Source of the DNA: Cryptomeria japonica | Taxonomy: Eukaryota; Streptophyta; Pinopsida; Cupressales; Cupressaceae | Reading direction: 5' to 3' | Length of the DNA stretch: 64,000 bases | Assembly: GCF_030272615.1 (NCBI RefSeq) | Contig: NC_081408.1 | Location: 68,241,546-68,305,545, forward strand | Shown here: positions 47,711 to 58,183 of the stretch, piece by piece | Layout of the letters: the number at the start of each line of letters is the position of its first letter | Position numbering within the stretch: the first letter of the stretch is position 1 | Notes under the pieces: generated by a model | What the model was told of the DNA's origin: nothing | The model's database searches: none | What the model saw: only the letters and a program-made list of their open reading frames with translations | Position numbers and translations under genes: made by a program

Positions 47711-49069
47711 ATGGTCGATCTTAACTTCGTTATTCACAATCTTATTTCTCCAGCTATTGAAGATGATTCTAGCTTGGTAACATGTTGTGACTTTGTAGAC
47801 TCAGATGAATGGTTCTCGCATATTGTAAGATATTTGACCGACGGTACCTTCCCTGATTCTGCTAATAGGAACACTAGGGCTAGAATCCGCAAGTTGTCTG
47901 CTAGATATATCATCCTTTCTAATGTCCTTTATTGAAGGGGTTATGATGGTCTTCTCCTTCGTTGTCTTAACAAGTCGGAAATCCCTATTGCCCTTGAAGA
48001 GGCACATTCGGGTGCCTGTGGGGGGCACTTTGGGGGCAAATCCCTGGTTCATAGGCTGCTTCGTATGGGATACTATTGGCAAACTATGCAGAAGGATTCC
48101 TTTTCATTTGTTAAAAAAATGTCATCAATGTCAACAACACAATAACCTAATTCATGCTCCTGCCCAAGAACTCCGCTCTCAAGTAGCCTCTTGGCCCTTC
48201 TCCGCATGGGGTTTGGATCTTATTGGAAAAATCTCTCCTCCTTCATCTCAAGGACACACCTTCATTATAACCGCAACGGATTACTTTACGAAGTGGGTAG
48301 AAGTTATTCCTCTTCGCTCTACTACTGCTGAAGTGATTTGTCAATTTCTTCTAGAAAACATTATTTCTCGATTTGGGATACCTTCCACTATTATCTCAGA
48401 TAATGGAACTTCGTTTAAGAACAAGGACGTGAAGAAATTCCTCGAGAAGTATCATATCAAACATCGATTTTCTACACCGTATTACCCTCAGTCAAATGGT
48501 CAAGCCGAATCATCCAATAAGATAATTGAGCAAATTCTTCGTAAAACCGTGAATAAGCATGGTAAGGATTGGAGTAACCAGCTAATCTACGCTCTTTGGG
48601 CCTACCGAACGAGTGTACGAATTGCTACGGGAACTACTCCTTATAATCTTGTTTATGGTGCTGATACTATTATGCCCTTAGAGTTAGAAATTCCATCACT
48701 TAGGGTTTCTCTTAAAGGTATAGTAGATGATGACTCTTATAGAGAACAACGACTTCAACAGCTTGAGATGCTGATGAACAGCGTATAAACGCTCTTGAGC
48801 ATATCCAAGCGTATCACAAAACTCTACAGCGAAGCTATAATGATAAGGTTATTCAACGTTCCTTCTCAGTAGGTGATTTAGTCCTTTATGAGAATCAGCG
48901 CAATGTGAATGCCTTGCCGGCCGAAAAGGGAAAATTTAGTCCTAATTGGCTTGGACCATATATTGTCATTGAGGATTATGGATCAGGTGCTTACAAAATA
49001 GTGGATGTAGACGGTACACCTCTTAAAGAACCTATCAATGCTATGCACTTGCGTAGATATTATGCTTAA
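47711..49069 (+). pseudogene. Integrase of element C
   Basis: Three frames are needed to follow it. The zinc-binding domain (AHSGACGGHFGG, then CHQCQQ) is broken by TGA 47933-47935 and a one-base gain in a run of seven A near 48113. The core then has all three acids: WGLDLIGKI, TIISDNGTSF, SNGQAESSNK. A one-base loss near 48770 shifts the C-terminal part (FSVGDLVLYENQ, NWLGPYIVIEDYG), which ends at TAA 49067-49069. It lacks a chromodomain. Confidence 0.93.
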
Positions 49070-49676
49070 ATTCTTCATTTCTTATCTATCTTCTTTTCAA
49101 ATCTTCAACATTGGATAATATGTTAGTGTTTCTTAATTAAAGCAAAATAGAATTAAATGTTATATTGTTTAATCTATATTGCTTCGTTCCTGACAAGCGT
49201 GCCTTCTTACTTTATAGTTTGTCTTGAATTCATTTATGTAAATTGTGAAAGATTTACATTTCCATTATGCTAGCATATTATACAGTGTCTTTATGTGTGT
49301 TAAGTAGAATCGTATCATGTTGTGTTAAATTCAAAATTAAATCACATTAGTTATATGATTCTTAGACTTAATGCATATTTCTTCCTTATCATCAATGTTG
49401 TACTTGATTAAATATTTTAATTAAGTCACACATGTATCAATTTAATCATGGAGCATTGAGAAATCAATCACATAGAAATTAAATTCTGAACATACATGTA
49501 CATTTACCAAATGTATTATATTTAACCAAAACAAAATATACATTGTTTTAGGCATTAAAGATAACACATTTGAGACAAAAATGAGAAGCATGTATATATA
49601 CATATATATGTGTGGATCGTGTACAAACATAGGTCACTGTATATCCAAAATGTGACCTCTCTCCTACATCATACAA
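49070..49676 (+). other. AT-rich spacer between integrase and the antisense gene
   Basis: No gene is seen. It is A/T-rich with a TATATACATATATATG stretch near 49593. For the antisense gene this is the downstream flank, where polyadenylation would be expected; no clear AATAAA on the minus strand was found close to the stop. Confidence 0.7.
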
Positions 49677-50161
49677 TCATCTCCTATCCCTAGGGCTAGT
49701 GGCTGGAGAGTGTCGACTGGATGCTCCCTCCTGATCTGGCCGTGGAGGTGGACCCATGGGTGTGTAGCGCGATACAGATCGTGAGTGACTCCGAGACGAA
49801 CTCCTACGATCCCTATCCATAAGGATCGCATGATAGGTGGTAGCCTCGGTCTGGGCCGCTACTAGATCTCGTCGCACCTGCTGGAGGTCCTCTGATAGGA
49901 CTCTCTCTCTCTGTCGCGCCTGATGGAGATCCTCTGATAGGACTCTCTCTCTCTGTCGTGCCTGCTGGAGGTCCTCTGATAGGACTCTCTCTCTCTCCCT
50001 CCATATATCTACCTGTAATCGGAATGGGAAAAACAAATCCTCATGCCGACCCGCGTTCCCCTGAGGCCTATAGGTAATCTGTGAGGAACTAGGGATCTGT
50101 GCTATCATGGAGATGTCTGTCATTGCCTGCTGAATCAAGGAACGCCATTCCTGCACATTAG
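49677..50161 (-). CDS. Exon 3 of the antisense PMD gene: repeated coiled coil
   Basis: The frame begins ANVQEWRSLIQQAM after the acceptor. It contains three tandem 14-residue units around RERVLSEDLQQARQ (42 bp repeats at about 49883-50008), expected to form a coiled coil. It ends in a Ser/Arg/Pro-rich tail (RSSSRSHSRSVSRYTP) and a TGA. The tail resembles nuclear RS-type sequences, but this is only compositional. Confidence 0.6.
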
Positions 50162-52274
50162 CTGTGGCAGTAGAACAGATTTTTTGTTAGTACCATTCTA
50201 TATCATCAAAGCATTAACTAATCAATATAAACCTACTATACCTGGATCTCCCTCACGCCAGTAGGGATCATGATATGGTAGCATCTGTGACTGGGAACTG
50301 CTCGGCTCCCCTCGCTCGCATACTCTATCCACGATGGGTGTAGGCTGGACGGTACTGGTGACAGGTCTCCGTATCGCCTCCTGTTCCCCCTGTTGGGGAA
50401 TAAGAGGTGGATCCAGAGCTATGGTATCGTCTCCTGAATGGTGGGGAGCTGCATCTGACTCTTCCTCATCATCTCTATCATCCTCCTCGTCATCCTCCTC
50501 ATCATCCTCATCCTCATCTGCATCATCACCTGCATCCTCCTCATCCTCCTCTCTATCTGCATCCTCCTCCTCCTCCTCGTCACTGGGCTGATCGCCTGTA
50601 GGTGGATCAGGGTCTCCCGCCTCCTCATGACCCTCTCCCTCCTCTGGCTCCTCTGACCTGGATCCCTCGTCCTCATCTCGGTCTCCATGTCTCCATGGGC
50701 CTGGATAGCCTGTCGGATGATCTAGTGGAAAGATAGGACCTGGATATGATCTCATGAACCATGAAACATATCTGCGATGTGCTCCAGGCTCTGCAGAATA
50801 GTCAGTGACTGCATCCTGATCTGATCCCTCTAAGTCTGTCGTCTCGATATCATCCACCGTCGGTCTCGCTACTGCTCTAGGTCTGGGAAGGACCCGTGAG
50901 TGTCGAGTATAGATGGGCACATCGGCTGGAACACACTACTCTAGTCCTAACTGCCTCCGTACTCGATCAAAGTAGAAAGGGACTATGATGTGTGCATATC
51001 GTCCTCGCAGTAGGCGGTTCCTCTGTAGACATGCTAACTGTCTCTCCATACCATCCCATCTGTGCATCCATAGGTAAGGTCTCCACACTATCACCTCGGC
51101 TGTCAGTCTGTCAATAATCACTCTCCAATATAACAAATCTCCAAATCTCCACTCGCTGGTCAGTGGATAAGCGAACACCCTAGGTCGCTCGCTCGCTATA
51201 CTCAGTGGAAAGCCGACGGGCCTGGTGCATGTGAAGTGCTCTAAGATCCACACCTGCAGAAGTGTGCATGTCATCAAACTACAACCCTGTCCGAATACAT
51301 ACTCCTCCAGGTCGTGATAGAGATGTGCAAGCATACTCCGACCCCATGCATACACTCTCCTATGTCTCTCCATCGCTCTGATACACCATGTGAGGCCCCC
51401 GTGCATGTGTGTCCCTCGCCCATTAGGGCAGACAGCTAGTGCTATGATGGCTATCATGAGGCGTCTCAGAAGTGGTATCTCCCCTGTAGGATGTAAGAGC
51501 CAGCTGACCATGATACGGCCTCTCGTCTCGCTCGGCATGACTCTCCCTATGCAATACATCTGCTCCCTCTGATGATCCTCCGCTACCCGATCAGTCGCGT
51601 ATGTGACTGTCGCTCCTCTGATAGGAAGACACAGTATACGGTACACATCCTCGAGTGTGACCGTCAGCTCTCCTACCGGAAGGTGAAAGGTAGAGGTGTC
51701 AGGATCCCATCTCTCCATCAATGCCATCAGCATCGCAGGATGAAATCGAATGGCCGGCATAAGAATCACGTACCACAATCCTACTATCGATAGGGTGTCT
51801 CTCTCTGACTGAGTCAGTCGTGGAATCTGATCTCGCAAAGTGCGAAGAATGTGTCCCGCTGTATGCTCTCTCATGTACAGGAGACCCTGCAAAACGAAAA
51901 CATGACCATAATCAGTACTCAATCATCGAAATCGCAAATGCAAATTGTCACACACTATATGCTCGCCTTGTAACCCCTCACCAGGCCCTGATTGGGGACC
52001 ATGGCGCCCTGATGGGGACCATGGCGCCCTGCAGGGACCATGGCGCCCTGCAGGGACCATGGCGCCCCTGTCAGGGACCAGGGCGCCCCTCAGGGACCAA
52101 GGCGCCCCTCAGGGACTAGGGCGCCCTAGGTGGGCCCCCGGTCGATGTTCAAGGACCGCATACGATCACGGAAAAGTCAAACATGCGAAAAATCAAAAGT
52201 CAAACGTTTAGTCAACTCACCTCGTCCAGTGGCTCGTCGTCGATCACGGCCTGGCGCAGGATCTCGATCCTCAT
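49677..52274 (-). CDS. Antisense plant mobile domain (PMD) gene, three exons, one in-frame stop
   Basis: A predicted gene runs opposite to element C. Exon 1 is 52274-52221 (ATG at 52274), exon 2 is 51886-50242, exon 3 is 50161-49677 with TGA at 49679-49677. Donors read GAG/GTGAGT and CAG/GTATAG; acceptors are TTTTGCAG and TGCCACAG. The phases (0, then 1) agree at both junctions, giving about 727 codons. The order is PMD domain, acidic region, coiled coil. The only internal stop is TAG at 50938-50936. PMD proteins (MAIN, MAIL1 and transposon relatives) act in the nucleus; PMD is also spread by transposons. GC content is clearly higher than in C's pol. Its biochemical role is not known. Confidence 0.7.
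50242..51886 (-). CDS. Exon 2 of the antisense PMD gene: PMD domain and acidic region
   Basis: After the TTTTGCAG acceptor the frame reads GLLYMREHTAG and enters a PMD signature: LSIVGLWYVILMPAI, ALMERWDPDTSTFHLPVGEL, TVTLEDVYRILCLPIRG, then a Trp-rich second half. A single TAG (50938-50936) follows GLE; the same frame continues with CVPADVPIYTRHSR. Then comes a long Asp/Glu run (about 50450-50600), coded by near-repetitive GAT/GAG triplets. The exon ends at the GDP codon set with donor CAG/GTATAG. Without the stop it is one open frame of 548 codons. Confidence 0.75.
51991..52130. repeat. GC-rich minisatellite inside intron 1 of the PMD gene
   Basis: Seven units of 19-21 bp around GGGACCATGGCGCCCTGCA, with the last three drifting to GGGACCAGGGCGCCCCTCA types. 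It fills about 40% of the predicted intron (51887-52220). The core GGGACCATGGCGCCC is also in C's LTR at 42089-42103. Confidence 0.93.
52221..52274 (-). CDS. Exon 1 of the antisense PMD gene
   Basis: 18 codons from ATG 52274, with an in-frame stop upstream, ending LDE at a GAG/GTGAGT donor. The exon is supported by phase agreement with exon 2 and by the good donor. A start in a further upstream exon cannot be excluded. Confidence 0.6.
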
Positions 52275-52871
52275 GGGACGCTCCGGTCGTCATGAAGGCA
52301 TTATGATGGCTAGGTGGGCTCCGCTGCATTGAATAGTATCCTGAAATCGACAAAGTGATGAATACAAGTGTCACTTTCGAAGTATATACTCTCGTTTGTT
52401 TATTCTTACTTCTTGAAACCCTAATTTTTCTTCTATCATTCATTTTATCATAACTTGAGTTTGGGAGATGCGATTTTCGAGCCGTTTGTTGCGTTGGAAT
52501 CGTATTTTCCTTCTCCTACTCTCAGGATGTTCCAAAAAGCACTCTGATGAAGCCTATTTAGTGAACACCCCTCATCAATACTCTATTACACAATTTGTCG
52601 CAAGTAAACATGCTACCCTGTTTCACCTCCCTAAATAAGCAAGTCGAAACAGGGGGGGGCATATAGCTACTCACAGATTTCATCACTTTCCCTAGTAAGC
52701 ATTAGGTGATTTTGTGATCTAACTTTTGTTTTGTAGGGTGTGGTTCCTAACTGTGTACTGCAGATACCGCTGGGGGCTTCGTCCGACGACTTATGGATAT
52801 ATCCTTTTTCAAATAATGTTTACTTTTCTGTACTTTAGCTTGCATATGCACGTAGTACTCATATGACCGCT
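52275..52871. other. Region between the PMD gene start and C's polypurine tract
   Basis: It would hold the promoter of the antisense gene. On the minus strand a TATATA (52383-52388) lies about 110 bp before the ATG; this is a candidate only. On the plus strand it is C's 3' untranslated region. No other gene is seen. Confidence 0.45.
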
Positions 52872-52886
52872 AAAGTGGGGGCTAAA
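52872..52886 (+). other. Polypurine tract of element C
   Basis: AAAGTGGGGGCTAAA sits directly before TGTAGCG of the 3' LTR. It is interrupted by C and T but G-rich. Confidence 0.75.
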
Positions 52887-54545
52887 TGTAGCGTCGTAAA
52901 TTGTACGCACTCGCTAGGGTGGTACAATTTCGCACCTAGTTTAGCACCCGCCTTAGTGCATTTTGCATTCTGCATTGCATTTCTCCTTAAGCACTTAATT
53001 AATCAAATTAATTAGGTCTAAGGCCCTATTTCATCATTTTCTACATCATAAAGTTGGGCCCTTTCACTAAAGCGTGCCCTTCGCATTTTATTCTTCCAAT
53101 ACACCACTTAATCAAAAAACCCTAATTAAGTCCTATTTTGAACTTGGGGGCTTGGTTTCGGGGTCTAAACATCTCGAAATCACCTGTAACTTCGGGATTC
53201 TCTCTAAAATCATCATATTCGACGGCCCTGAAAATTTGGTGAAAAGTTGTCGGGACCATGGCGCCCGTGCAACATGGTCCCGGACATTTTTCCCGAAATT
53301 TTGGGAGCACGATCCAATCATAAAATAAAGCTTAACCCCAAGAAATTGGCGGGAGATTCAATCTCTAGGTCGGCCAAAATACGAATTTACGACCTAGGGT
53401 TTCATACATAAAAGCTCTCTTTCCTCATTTGAAGGGGATGGGATTTTGTTTCCAGGAACTTCATATGCAGTGAAAGAGCAGATCTTTGAGGACTTCAACA
53501 ACACTCAACATCATTTTATCAAGCATCTATCAAATTCATTCATCCACTTAGGGCTTGGAAGACATTGAAGAACAATAGGAGATTACCGACTAAAGATTGG
53601 CTTGTACTCCTCCCTTGAGGGTTGGGTATGATTTCGTATTGTTTTCATGTCTTTGCATAAGCTTTGATACATCATTTATTCATGCTTTAGATCACATTGC
53701 ATCTTGATTTAGAGCATTTACATTATCATTTACAAGCAATTAGGGTTTACTTTCTAGGTTGCTCTAGTTTGCTTTCTTGCATTTTGGACCTTGCACACAC
53801 ACTAGGTCTGCACACACAATACATTTTACAAAACAACTTGGCTATTCGTGGAGGTGGAAATCACCGAAGCGGGGGTTTGACTAAGGCAAAACCCTATATA
53901 GCCGCCCCTCCCCCTTTTCAGATATTATTGCAGGTTTCGGGATTCGGACGACGCCGCGGGACACAGATCCGGAGAGAGAAGGCTGAGACAGAACCCTGTG
54001 TGAAGTTGCAGCTCAAAAGACCGGGACAGGGGCGCTGGGCACCCTGGTCCTGCCAGGACAGGGGCGTTGGGCGCCCTGGTCCCTGGGACAGAGGCGCTGG
54101 GCGCCCTGGTCCTCCGGACAGACAGCTTTCCGACAACTTTCCGACAGTGTTTCAAGGTGCAGAACAGTGGTTTCCGGTGCAGTTTTCAGGACAGTGGCGC
54201 CCGCGCCCCCGTCCTGAACATTTTCAGTCCGATTTCGACTCCGGGTACATATCTGCATTCTTATTTTATCCTTACACTTACAGCTGTTCATTGTTTAATC
54301 TCAATTCTATAATCTTGTTATTAGTTCATACTTGCATTTTGAGATTAGGGTTTGAACTTGCATTACTTGATCTTACAATTTCAACAAGGGGAATAGAAAT
54401 CCTAATAGATATCCCGTGGCTCTCTCTTTCACCAAAAGAAGTAGCCAATTGTGCGATATCTCTAGGCTCTTTCGTATTCCGTAATGTGTGTCAAAAGGTA
54501 GGATTAGGGCATGATTAACCTAGTCTCGCTTTTTTCCCCTACACA
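52887..54545 (+). repeat. 3' LTR of element C
   Basis: 1659 bp; 32 bp longer than the 5' LTR because it has three instead of two GC-rich tandem units. Nearly all single-base differences from the 5' LTR are transitions. A TATA-like ATACATAAAA lies at 53404-53413. Confidence 0.96.
54023..54114 (+). repeat. Three tandem units in the 3' LTR of C
   Basis: Units of 32, 30 and 30 bp start at 54023, 54055 and 54085, each with GGACAG, GGCGCTGGGC-like and CCTGGTCC boxes. The extra unit accounts exactly for the LTR length difference. Confidence 0.9.
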
Positions 54546-54712
54546 CCCACACCGCGTTTCCTTATTAAAATATCTTGTGTTATGGTGTGTTTCTATGTTG
54601 TCTTTGTTATTTGTGTTTACTGCATTAATTCTTGTTTACTAGTACATTGTTTTGGGTTGCAGAGTTATAAATAAGTTTAAATATTCAATCAACCAATTAG
54701 ACACTGATTCAC
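54546..54712 (+). repeat. 3' LTR of Copia-2, second part, truncated
   Basis: It starts with the CCCAC duplication of element C, then matches the Copia-2 5' LTR at about 35850-36012 (TATCTTGTGTTATGGTGTG). It stops at GATTCAC, just before the C-run and final 37-40 bp of the LTR. A-family sequence follows directly. Confidence 0.9.
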
Positions 54713-56295
54713 TAATGGTGTCTACGTGGGAAGTTCACCAAGTTACGTGATCTTATGCCAAATATAGTCATAGATCACTACGGCTTGCTGACTACAGCGT
54801 ATACCTCGACCATATGAGCATGAACCATTACCAAGGATCCTTATTCTTTATTCTTTATGTATATACTGTTTGTTTGCAGGTACAATGCTCTTCCTTTGGT
54901 TCCTCCTACCTCGTCCAAACTGGATAAAGGTTTTATTTCTTTGTACGGTATGCACTTGTCTCAGGATATGATCAGCCTAAGATCAAGGAGGACGATCCAA
55001 GTCATGCATGAACGGAGATAATCCTTGTCTGTTCCGCAAGCAATACTCAGGTCAACTTGATCCATTATATCAAGTTGCTTGTATTAACTTGCTATATCAA
55101 AATCCATGTAAGAAAGACTCTGGTCATCTTGAATCTTTATGTCAAGTTGCTTGTATTTTCTTACAACATTTTAAAGCTCAATGATGAAAAATAATGCACC
55201 ATGGATCGTCATTCCATCTCATCTGTATATACTGCATTCCGTTGCATTCCAACCATCCATACATTCATAATAGCTGCATATCATGCATACATAGTCATAA
55301 TAATGCATACTCTATTTTCCTCTTCTTCCATAGGACTCGGTCCTAGTCCTCCATATCTTCTATCTAACATCGAATCCCCCCTCACCCTCCCCATCTTGAT
55401 AATCACCATCACATACCCTACATCATGTCCCAATCAACCTAATCAAGCCACGTTCATCACCATCCATCTCTAAATAGGAGGGATTGTGTTTCCTATCCTA
55501 AGTCATCCAATAAGTCAAGAAAGTTACTCTATTTTGCACAGATACATCGACTCCCACACACCTAGACTATCAACAGATACTCTGATCAAGTATCTTCGGG
55601 TCTCAACAGGTAATCGATCATGGTAATCCTAGACTACATCAGGCATTTATCATAATGACCTAGTCTCAACGGGGCTGCCATGATTCCCCACAACCATCCA
55701 TCACACGCACACACTATCAATTGATCAACCAATCAAACACAATCCACTGGACAATTACATCAATTGTCTACGTCTCAACGAGTATTTTGCTTCATATACC
55801 TTGACTTCATCGGGCAATTACATCAATTGTCTAAGTCACATCAGGTCACTTTGATTCACTTACTCAGACTTTATCATGTCCACGCGACCAACTGACATCA
55901 ACTGTCACGCTTTGACTTGACCGGGGCAATTAAACCGATTGCACCAGATTGTCCAACCAATTTTGATCAATTGTATAGCATCAATCAAAACACCACACTA
56001 CATCTGCTATATATCTCTTGCATGACCTCAGGGTACTCGCTGGCTTGGTGTTTCTTCATATTCACTCCATTTTCTCCCATTCTTTCATCATTAGTTCTAA
56101 TTTCTTCTATTCTACCTCCCCTCCGCTTTTCATTCTTTTTCGAGAGATCGCCCGATTTTTCAAAAAAAAAATTCGGCCCATCTCTCGAGGGGGCATACCA
56201 CCCATTAAATTTACATTTTATGGGGCATTTCTTCACACCTATTTTTCTTTCTTTGAAACGATGCGATAAACTGCACCGTCTCAAAGAGGGGCAAA
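54713..56295 (+). mobile_element. Fragment E: 3' internal end of an A-family element
   Basis: It matches element A from 30207 to 31795 almost throughout, including the paired hairpins (55750-55768, 55813-55831) and the polypurine tract CAAAGAGGGGCAAA at 56282-56295. Its gag-pol part is missing. The left border abuts the broken Copia-2 LTR with no target duplication; only about AC could be shared at the joint. Confidence 0.9.
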
Positions 56296-58161
56296 TGTAG
56301 TCACATAAATCTGTCCACTTAATTAAATAAATACTTAGTATTTATTTGATTATTTAACCATCAATTAATAATTAATTAAATTAATATTTAATTAATTCAT
56401 CTTAACGCTCTTCTCCTATTAATTAAATAAATTATTCAATTTATTTGATTTAATTCACTTAACCAAATTCAGACCATTAATTAAATAAATAAATCATATT
56501 TATTTAATAAATCTTCTCTCACATTTAAATAAATTAATATTTATTTAAAACCCCCAAAATCCCACCTCTCACATTTAAATAAATAAATCATTTATTTAAA
56601 TCACCTTTATCCTCCACCCACTTGCATTTTCCTACAAATGCAAGTTGCACAATTATTTTAAATAAATAATTTATTTAAATCACCTTTATCCTCCACCCAC
56701 TTGTATTTTCCTACAAAAGCAAGTTGCACAACTATTTTAAATAAATTATTTATTTAAAATCCTATTTATCCTCACCCACTTGAAACCTTTAATGGTTTCC
56801 CTTAAAGTAGTCAAACTTGATGGCTTTAAAGTCTTCAAACTTGATGGCTTCCTTCTATAGTCTTCTTAAGACTTTAATGGTTTATCTTAAAGTCTTCAAG
56901 CCTTTAATGGTTTCCCTCAAAGTCTTCAAGCATTTTAAATGCTTTATCTTCATTTTTCTCATTTAAATAAATTAATATTTATTTGAATATTTATCCAAAT
57001 GCAAATTACACCATTTAATTGAAATAAATGATTTTATTTTAATTGAAAATACCAAAATTTCTCCCACTTGCATTTTCCTACAAAATCCACTTGCATGCCT
57101 AAACCCCTTCTAAATTCTTCTAAACCCTTCCTAATTAGCCTAATCCATCCCCTAAATATTGTCACATTCCTAAGCAAATTGGAGTCACTTCTCAAAGACT
57201 CCAAAGTCTTTGAAAAGCAATTAATGCTTTGTGTGTTCAACAAATTAACCCTCAAAGTCTTGGATAACCTTTGAAAGCTTCCAACCTTCAACCACTAAAT
57301 GGCTCAAAGTCTTGGATAACCTTTGAAAGCTTTCAACCTTCAACCACTTAATCCCCAAAGTCTCCAATAACCATTAATGGTTAATTCAACCCTCCCACAT
57401 GGTTAAAACATTTGTTTTGACTCAACCTCTACCCAACCCAAGGGTCTCATCAGGCCATTAATGCTTTGACCATGATTATCTCTTAAACATTTGCACAAAG
57501 GTTTATCCTTGGATTAACTCTTAATCCAATGGGTAATCTTAATTTAGACTTGACCCTTACCTTCTAGATAACCATGAGGTCTTCTCAGGCCTTTAATGCC
57601 TCCAACCTCTTCTCTCAACCCAATCCTATGTTGACACTTGTCACCATTTTATTGGTGCCAATTGTGCACATGGATCCCCAACTTTCAATCCTAACCCTTG
57701 TTAAGATTGCTCAATCTTAACCCTTCATTTCTCCATTTCTTCTATAAATAGAACCCTTCTCCTCAAGCAAAGAGAAGCATTTTAGAGTATTGTTGTTATA
57801 CTGGCATTAGCATAGAGCTTTTTCATAGCATCACTATCTACTCTTGCATAGTATTTGCTTATCATATTCAACCATCTTGAATCTCCATATGGCATCCATG
57901 GCTAGTGCTAAAAGCTGAGAGCTACACTCATTTGGGACTTGGAGAGGAGAGAAACAAGGGAGAAGCATCAAAAGGCATCATGGAAGCATCTTAGGGAGGC
58001 TCTTCTCCTTTCTTTTATTTTGTTAAACTTCTTTCATGCTTTTTGAAATCTCTCTTGATATGTTTGGAATGGTTTTTAGTTCTTTGTTTTGTTTTTATGG
58101 TTGAAACTAACTTATTAACATTGAACTTTGTTGTTGCCTTGTCCCCATTTCCATGACATCA
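56296..58161 (+). repeat. A-family LTR (5' LTR of element B, 3' LTR of fragment E)
   Basis: 1866 bp, TGTAGTCAC to GACATCA. It matches A's LTR over most of its length. It has an extra tandem copy of about 85 bp in the AT-rich part (CCTCCACCCACTTG at two sites near 56610 and 56690). The region after the TATA box is clearly different, so it is a subfamily. A polypurine tract lies on its left and a primer site on its right, with no target duplication on either side. Confidence 0.93.
57743..57750 (+). promoter_or_regulatory. TATA box in the B LTR
   Basis: TATAAATA, in the same flank (TATAAATAGA) as in both A LTRs, about 410 bp before the LTR end. Confidence 0.75.
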
Positions 58162-58163
58162 TT

Positions 58164-58183
58164 TGGTGAACCCGACGTGAATC
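58164..58183 (+). other. Primer-binding site of element B (tRNA-Trp type)
   Basis: Identical to A's and C's site, two bases after the LTR. Confidence 0.8.

Larger units (their letters stand above)
41724..54545 (+). mobile_element. Element C: 12.8 kb Tat-type Ty3/gypsy retrotransposon with an antisense gene
   Basis: Complete ends: LTRs 41724-43350 and 52887-54545, target duplication CCCAC at 41719-41723 and 54546-54550, tRNA-Trp-type primer site, polypurine tract. The pol order is protease, G-patch, RT, two RNase H, integrase. The N-terminal ORF has no recognisable capsid or zinc knuckle. About 3.8 kb between integrase and the 3' LTR carries a three-exon gene on the opposite strand. LTRs differ at roughly 22 substitutions by eye plus a 32 bp repeat-unit difference (about 1.35%). 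Confidence 0.95.

Noticed and set aside
50334-50591. Ser-rich plus-strand frame opposite the acidic region
   Set aside because: It is the antisense of the GAT/GAG-rich exon 2 and has no independent support.
53697-54518. 273-residue frame inside the 3' LTR of C
   Set aside because: In the 5' LTR the same frame is broken and the extra repeat unit changes it; LTRs rarely code, and no domain is seen.
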